Positions 32,282-34,910 of a stretch of DNA of 34,910 bases are shown here, piece after piece (position 1 is the first letter of the stretch; every line of letters begins with the position of its first letter). The notes below the pieces were generated by a model. That model searched no databases, was not told the DNA's origin, and saw nothing but the letters and a program-made list of their open reading frames with translations. Position numbers and translations under genes: made by a program. This DNA is from an uncultured Clostridia bacterium (GTDB lineage Bacteria > Bacillota > Clostridia > UBA1381 > UBA9506): NCBI GenBank assembly GCA_944393605.1, contig CALYAO010000041.1:1-34910 (forward strand). Reading direction: 5' to 3'.

Positions 32282-32355
32282 TTTTTTGTAGTATCCTCTT
32301 GTTTTTTAAGAAGATGATACATATGGCATGGAAAAAAAGAAGATACTACAAAAAA
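32282..32355. promoter_or_regulatory. 19-bp inverted repeat with a third half-site, candidate regulator operator
   Basis: Left arm 32282-32300 and right arm 32337-32355 are complementary with a single mismatch (core GTAGTATC.TCTT against AAGAaGATACTAC). The 36-base spacer contains a further related half-site AAGAAGATGATAC at 32308-32320. The right arm ends 14 bases before a weak -35. No T-run follows the stem, so it is not a terminator. AraC-family activators often bind repeated half-sites like these. Confidence 0.6.
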
Positions 32356-32369
32356 TCGTAAGAATGTCA

Positions 32370-32398
32370 TAGCATTTTAGTGGGGCTGGCGGTACAAT
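32370..32398 (+). promoter_or_regulatory. weak-35 promoter of the regulator gene
   Basis: TACAAT (32393-32398) with a poor -35, TAGCAT (32370-32375), at 17 bases. A poor -35 just past the repeat fits activator control. Confidence 0.5.
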
Positions 32399-32421
32399 AA
32401 ACAAGGATGAGGTGGTATGTC

Positions 32422-33573
32422 TTGACAGAAGAACAAAAGAAAAAATATGTTGAGAATACCCGCCATTTTGCGCAGGTGAGCGGCGTCGCTTGCCGCGTCT
32501 TTGACATCCAAGGCCGCAATATTCCAAAAGAAGGGTATTGTGCTTCCTGCCAGGGCTGCGATTACATCAATACGCATCGCTACGGTTGCTATGAAGCGCA
32601 GCGATGGGGCGGGCGGTATATCTATTACTGTCCCAAGGGATTTATTTTTATCGCCGCTGCTTCGCCGGATGAACTGGGGCGGCCCGAAATCGGTGTCCTT
32701 TCGGGTCCCATCGTGATGGGAGATCCGTCGGATTTTTGGCAGGAGGGGATTGATCCTTCGGGCGTTCCGCATGTGGAGACGTCTGTGGTAACGGACATGG
32801 CGGAGCTGATGGTGGCAGTGTTCGTACATAAGCAGCCAGAAGACATCGACCAGGATGCCATGCTCAATGACATCTATAAAGTGCGGGATGCCATTGAGGA
32901 AGACAGCTCGTATCCCATTGAGCTGGAAAAACGCCTGCAATCTGCCATTGCCAGCGGCGACAAACAGCATTCCAAGGAGCTGCTAAACCAGCTGCTCGGA
33001 TATATCTTTTTCTGCAGCAACGGTGACCTCGCGACCATCAAAGATCGGGTGCTGGAGCTGGTGGTGTTGCTGTCCCGTTCCGCGATCGAGGGGGGCGCGC
33101 AGACCCAGCAGATTTTCCTGCTCTCCAGCAACTACCGAAAAGAGGTTGAGGCATTTCATACGGTGGAGGAACTGTCCGCGTGGCTGGCAACGGTGATTGA
33201 CCGGTTTATCAGTTATGTGTTCGAATTTAAGGATGTCAAGCATTCGGACATTTTGTTCAAGGTCATGAGCTATATCAATGCCAATTACCGGGGCAAGCTG
33301 ACGTTGGATGATATTGCGGGTCATGTATACCTCAGCAAATCCTATCTCAGCAAGATCTTTAAAGATGAGATGAACACCACGCTGACGAGCTACATCAACC
33401 GGGTGCGGGTGGAAAAGAGCAAAGAGCTTCTGGTGGGAGATTCGGTCAGTTTGGTGGACGTTGCGGGCCTGGTTGGCTTTGAGGACCAGAGTTATTATAC
33501 CAAAGTGTTCAAAAAAATCGTGGGGATGTCCCCCGGTAAATTTAGAAATATAAGAGGAAAGAAGGAGAGTTGA
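32422..33573 (+). CDS. AraC-family regulator with N-terminal PocR sensory domain
   Basis: A 383-residue regulator. The N-terminal PocR domain (about 1-165) includes CRVFDIQGRNIPK, CASCQGCDYIN and YIYYCPKGFIFIAA, a cysteine-rich small-molecule sensor first known from the propanediol/cobalamin regulator PocR. A helical linker region (about 165-275) follows, then two AraC helix-turn-helix motifs: LTLDDIAGHVYLSKSYLSKI and VSLVDVAGLVGFEDQSYYTK (about 293-372). TTG 32422 is spaced well from AGGTGG at 32410-32415; ATG 32407 lacks a site. It is three bases before the corrinoid gene and divergent from the activator gene, so it probably controls this locus. Confidence 0.88.
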   Translation: MTEEQKKKYVENTRHFAQVSGVACRVFDIQGRNIPKEGYCASCQGCDYINTHRYGCYEAQRWGGRYIYYCPKGFIFIAAASPDELGRPEIGVLSGPIVMGDPSDFWQEGIDPSGVPHVETSVVTDMAELMVAVFVHKQPEDIDQDAMLNDIYKVRDAIEEDSSYPIELEKRLQSAIASGDKQHSKELLNQLLGYIFFCSNGDLATIKDRVLELVVLLSRSAIEGGAQTQQIFLLSSNYRKEVEAFHTVEELSAWLATVIDRFISYVFEFKDVKHSDILFKVMSYINANYRGKLTLDDIAGHVYLSKSYLSKIFKDEMNTTLTSYINRVRVEKSKELLVGDSVSLVDVAGLVGFEDQSYYTKVFKKIVGMSPGKFRNIRGKKES

Positions 33574-33576
33574 ACA

Positions 33577-34206
33577 ATGGCTATTTTGGAGGAAATGAGT
33601 ACACTGTTGCAACAGGGACGCGCACCGAAGGTGAAAGAATTGGTGCAGCAGGCCATCGACGAAGGCATTTCGCCCAAGCAGATTCTGGAAGAAGGCCTGT
33701 TGTCCGGAATGAGCGTCATCGGCGAGAAGTTTAAGAACAACGAAGTATTTGTTCCTGAAGTCTTGATTGCAGCGCGCGCGATGAATGCCGGTATCTCCAT
33801 TCTGCAGCCTCATCTGGTAAGCGAGGGCGTGGAGTCCAAGGGCAAAGTTGTCATCGGGACGGTAAAAGGTGACCTGCATGACATCGGTAAGAACCTGGTG
33901 AAGATGATGATGGAGGGCAAAGGCCTGGAAGTGATCGACCTGGGTGTTGATGTGAGCCCCGAGCAGTTCGTGGAAGCTGCCAAGGAGCATGATGCGGACA
34001 TCATTGCGTGCTCCGCGCTGCTGACCACCACCATGAGCGAGATGAAGAACGTGGTGGACAAGGTACGTGGCGAGGGTATGCGCCAGAAGATTATGATCGG
34101 CGGTGCACCTGTCACGCAGAACTACTGTGACAGCATCGGTGCGGACAGCTATACGCCTGACGCGGCTTCCGCTGCAGACGTTGCACTTTCCTTCTGCACG
34201 GCATAA
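33577..34206 (+). CDS. corrinoid-binding methyl carrier protein
   Basis: A 209-residue corrinoid protein of the MtaC/MtbC/MttC type. The N-terminal helical cap (about 1-85) has EGLLSGMSVIGEKFKNNEVF and VPEVLIAARAMNAG. The B12-binding Rossmann part carries DLHDIGKN (99-106), in which His101 is the lower cobalt ligand, and later SALLTTTM (about 148-155) and GGAPVTQNYCDSIGAD, both usual for this family. It passes methyl groups from a substrate methyltransferase to an acceptor methyltransferase. ATG 33577 follows AAAGAAGGAGAGTTGAACA. It is cotranscribed with the regulator upstream and DUF2284 downstream. Confidence 0.93.
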   Translation: MAILEEMSTLLQQGRAPKVKELVQQAIDEGISPKQILEEGLLSGMSVIGEKFKNNEVFVPEVLIAARAMNAGISILQPHLVSEGVESKGKVVIGTVKGDLHDIGKNLVKMMMEGKGLEVIDLGVDVSPEQFVEAAKEHDADIIACSALLTTTMSEMKNVVDKVRGEGMRQKIMIGGAPVTQNYCDSIGADSYTPDAASAADVALSFCTA

Positions 34207-34218
34207 CAAGGTGATACA

Positions 34219-34788
34219 ATGAATACTTACGATCAATTGTGTGACAAGCTGATCGGTTTGGGCGCGCACAAGGCCGCCGTGGTTCGGGTGTCGGAGATTC
34301 CCTTCGCGCCCGAGCTGCGCGACTTGTGCGCGTCTAATCAATGCGGCAATTATGGCAAAAATTGGACCTGTCCGCCGCTCGTGGGGGATGTCCATACGCT
34401 CATGGAAAAGGTAAAAGGGTATGCATATGCCTTGGTATACCAGACGGTTGGAAAATTGGAGGACTCCTTTGACATTGAGGGGATGCGGCGGGCCAAGGAG
34501 ACATATTTGGCGGTTACAGACCGCATGACCCCTGTGGTCAAGGCAGCAATTCCTTCCATGGATTTTCAGCTCGCGGGTGGTGGTTGCACCATCTGCCCGG
34601 TCTGTGCATGCCAGACGAATGAGCCCTGCCGGCACCCCGACCGTGCGCTGTCCTCCTTGGAGGCACATGGCATTTTTGTGTCCGAGCTTGCGAAGGTGGC
34701 GGGCATGAATTATATCAATGGGGCCAATACGGTCACGTATTTTGGGGCATACTTTTTCCAAGAGGAAGCGCAGAGCAAAGGAGAATGA
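34219..34788 (+). CDS. DUF2284 cysteine-rich metal-binding protein
   Basis: A 189-residue DUF2284 protein. Cys residues cluster at 37, 42, 51 (CASNQCGNYGKNWTCPP) and at 123, 126, 129, 131, 137 (CTICPVCACQTNEPC), a pattern that suits one or two Fe-S clusters or zinc. The family occurs in anaerobes; no function is known to me. It stands between the corrinoid protein and the URO-D family gene, 12 bases past the former, so it may support electron supply or assembly in methyl transfer. ATG 34219 follows AAGGTGATACA; it ends two bases before the spacer that holds the next ribosome binding site. Confidence 0.88.
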   Translation: MNTYDQLCDKLIGLGAHKAAVVRVSEIPFAPELRDLCASNQCGNYGKNWTCPPLVGDVHTLMEKVKGYAYALVYQTVGKLEDSFDIEGMRRAKETYLAVTDRMTPVVKAAIPSMDFQLAGGGCTICPVCACQTNEPCRHPDRALSSLEAHGIFVSELAKVAGMNYINGANTVTYFGAYFFQEEAQSKGE

Positions 34789-34791
34789 ATC

Positions 34792-34910
34792 TTGCAATCA
34801 TTAGAGGAATTACTATCATTTATTGAAGAACACCTGGATGAGACCATCATCGAGCGCTCGATGGAAGCGCACAAAAAGATCTTGCACTTTGAGCCGGTGG
34901 ATGCCCTTCC
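34792..34910 (+). CDS. URO-D family corrinoid methyltransferase, 5' part (runs off the window)
   Basis: Only 39 codons are present. TTG 34792 follows AAAGGAGAATGAATC. The start is helical (about 1-25), then AHKKILHFEPVDALP matches the common N-terminal ALNFEPVDRVP-like segment of URO-D family methyltransferases. Next to a corrinoid protein, a methyltransferase acting either on the methyl donor or on the acceptor is the likely role. The domain core is beyond the window edge, so substrate residues cannot be seen. Confidence 0.65.
   Translation, partial: MQSLEELLSFIEEHLDETIIERSMEAHKKILHFEPVDAL

Noticed and set aside
32282-32355. The long inverted repeat as a transcription terminator
   Set aside because: It lies upstream of a gene in a divergent region, has a 36-base spacer, and no T-run follows the stem in either direction.
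32983-34797. A 604-codon open frame on the minus strand across the regulator, corrinoid and DUF2284 genes
   Set aside because: It is a shadow of well-supported plus-strand genes with clear motifs and ribosome binding sites; its translation is His- and Arg-rich and resembles no family.

Overview
The window looks like chromosomal DNA of a spore-forming, strictly anaerobic, low-outer-membrane Firmicute of class Clostridia with a fairly GC-rich genome. The signs are a YtfJ/GerW sporulation protein next to a DUF2953 protein and scpAB, a DarA-type c-di-AMP receptor, RicT, WalJ, an [FeFe] hydrogenase, corrinoid methyltransferase proteins, strong AGGAGG ribosome binding sites and many TTG/GTG starts. 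A placement near Christensenellales or Oscillospirales would be a guess; no rRNA is present to test it.

Layout, left half. 1-1390: a small hypothetical membrane protein, then decayed DNA with a flavodoxin-family remnant (minus) abutting an RHS/YD-repeat remnant (plus). 1392-1601: tRNA-Val(GAC) and tRNA-Ala(GGC) on the minus strand with their own promoter and terminator. 1635-4576: zinc-uptake operon zur-znuA-znuC-znuB with a palindrome between promoter and start codon. 4616-5420: a CmpB-like membrane protein with its own promoter and terminator. 5466-8625: a long, possibly structured leader, a membrane-anchored Pro/Thr-rich protein, tsaE, tsaB, rpiB and a DUF4886 SGNH-type hydrolase. 8913-12233: a site-2 protease family protein, scpA, scpB, a DUF2953 protein and ytfJ. 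12323-14322 (minus): a group-B-like [FeFe] hydrogenase preceded by a small CxxC thioredoxin-like protein. 14492-20602: glycolipid glycosyltransferase, darA, holB, ricT, walJ, a zinc-ribbon membrane protein and a sugar isomerase/epimerase.

Layout, right half (accessory in character). 20666-24064 (minus): a carbohydrate ABC importer (binding protein plus two permeases, no ATPase gene). 24098-25481 (minus): an orphan uroporphyrinogen-decarboxylase (URO-D) family protein with its own promoter and terminator. 25598-26299: an N-acetylmuramoyl-alanine amidase. 26311-26847 (minus): a GrpB family protein. 26973-28959: a Gfo/Idh/MocA oxidoreductase translationally coupled to a probable carbohydrate-binding protein. 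28968-30513 (minus): an ECF sigma factor overlapping a DUF4179 membrane protein, with an ECF-like promoter upstream. 30598-34910: a corrinoid methyl-transfer locus with a divergently transcribed reductive activator, a PocR-AraC regulator, a corrinoid protein, a DUF2284 cysteine-rich protein and the start of a URO-D family methyltransferase that runs off the window. A near-perfect 19-bp inverted repeat with a third half-site lies between the divergent genes.

The best candidate for an undescribed system is the corrinoid locus at 30598-34910: it carries its own sensor, repowering enzyme, corrinoid carrier and methyltransferase, but its substrate is unknown. The structured leader at 5496-5708 and the orphan URO-D protein beside the sugar importer are the next most interesting items.
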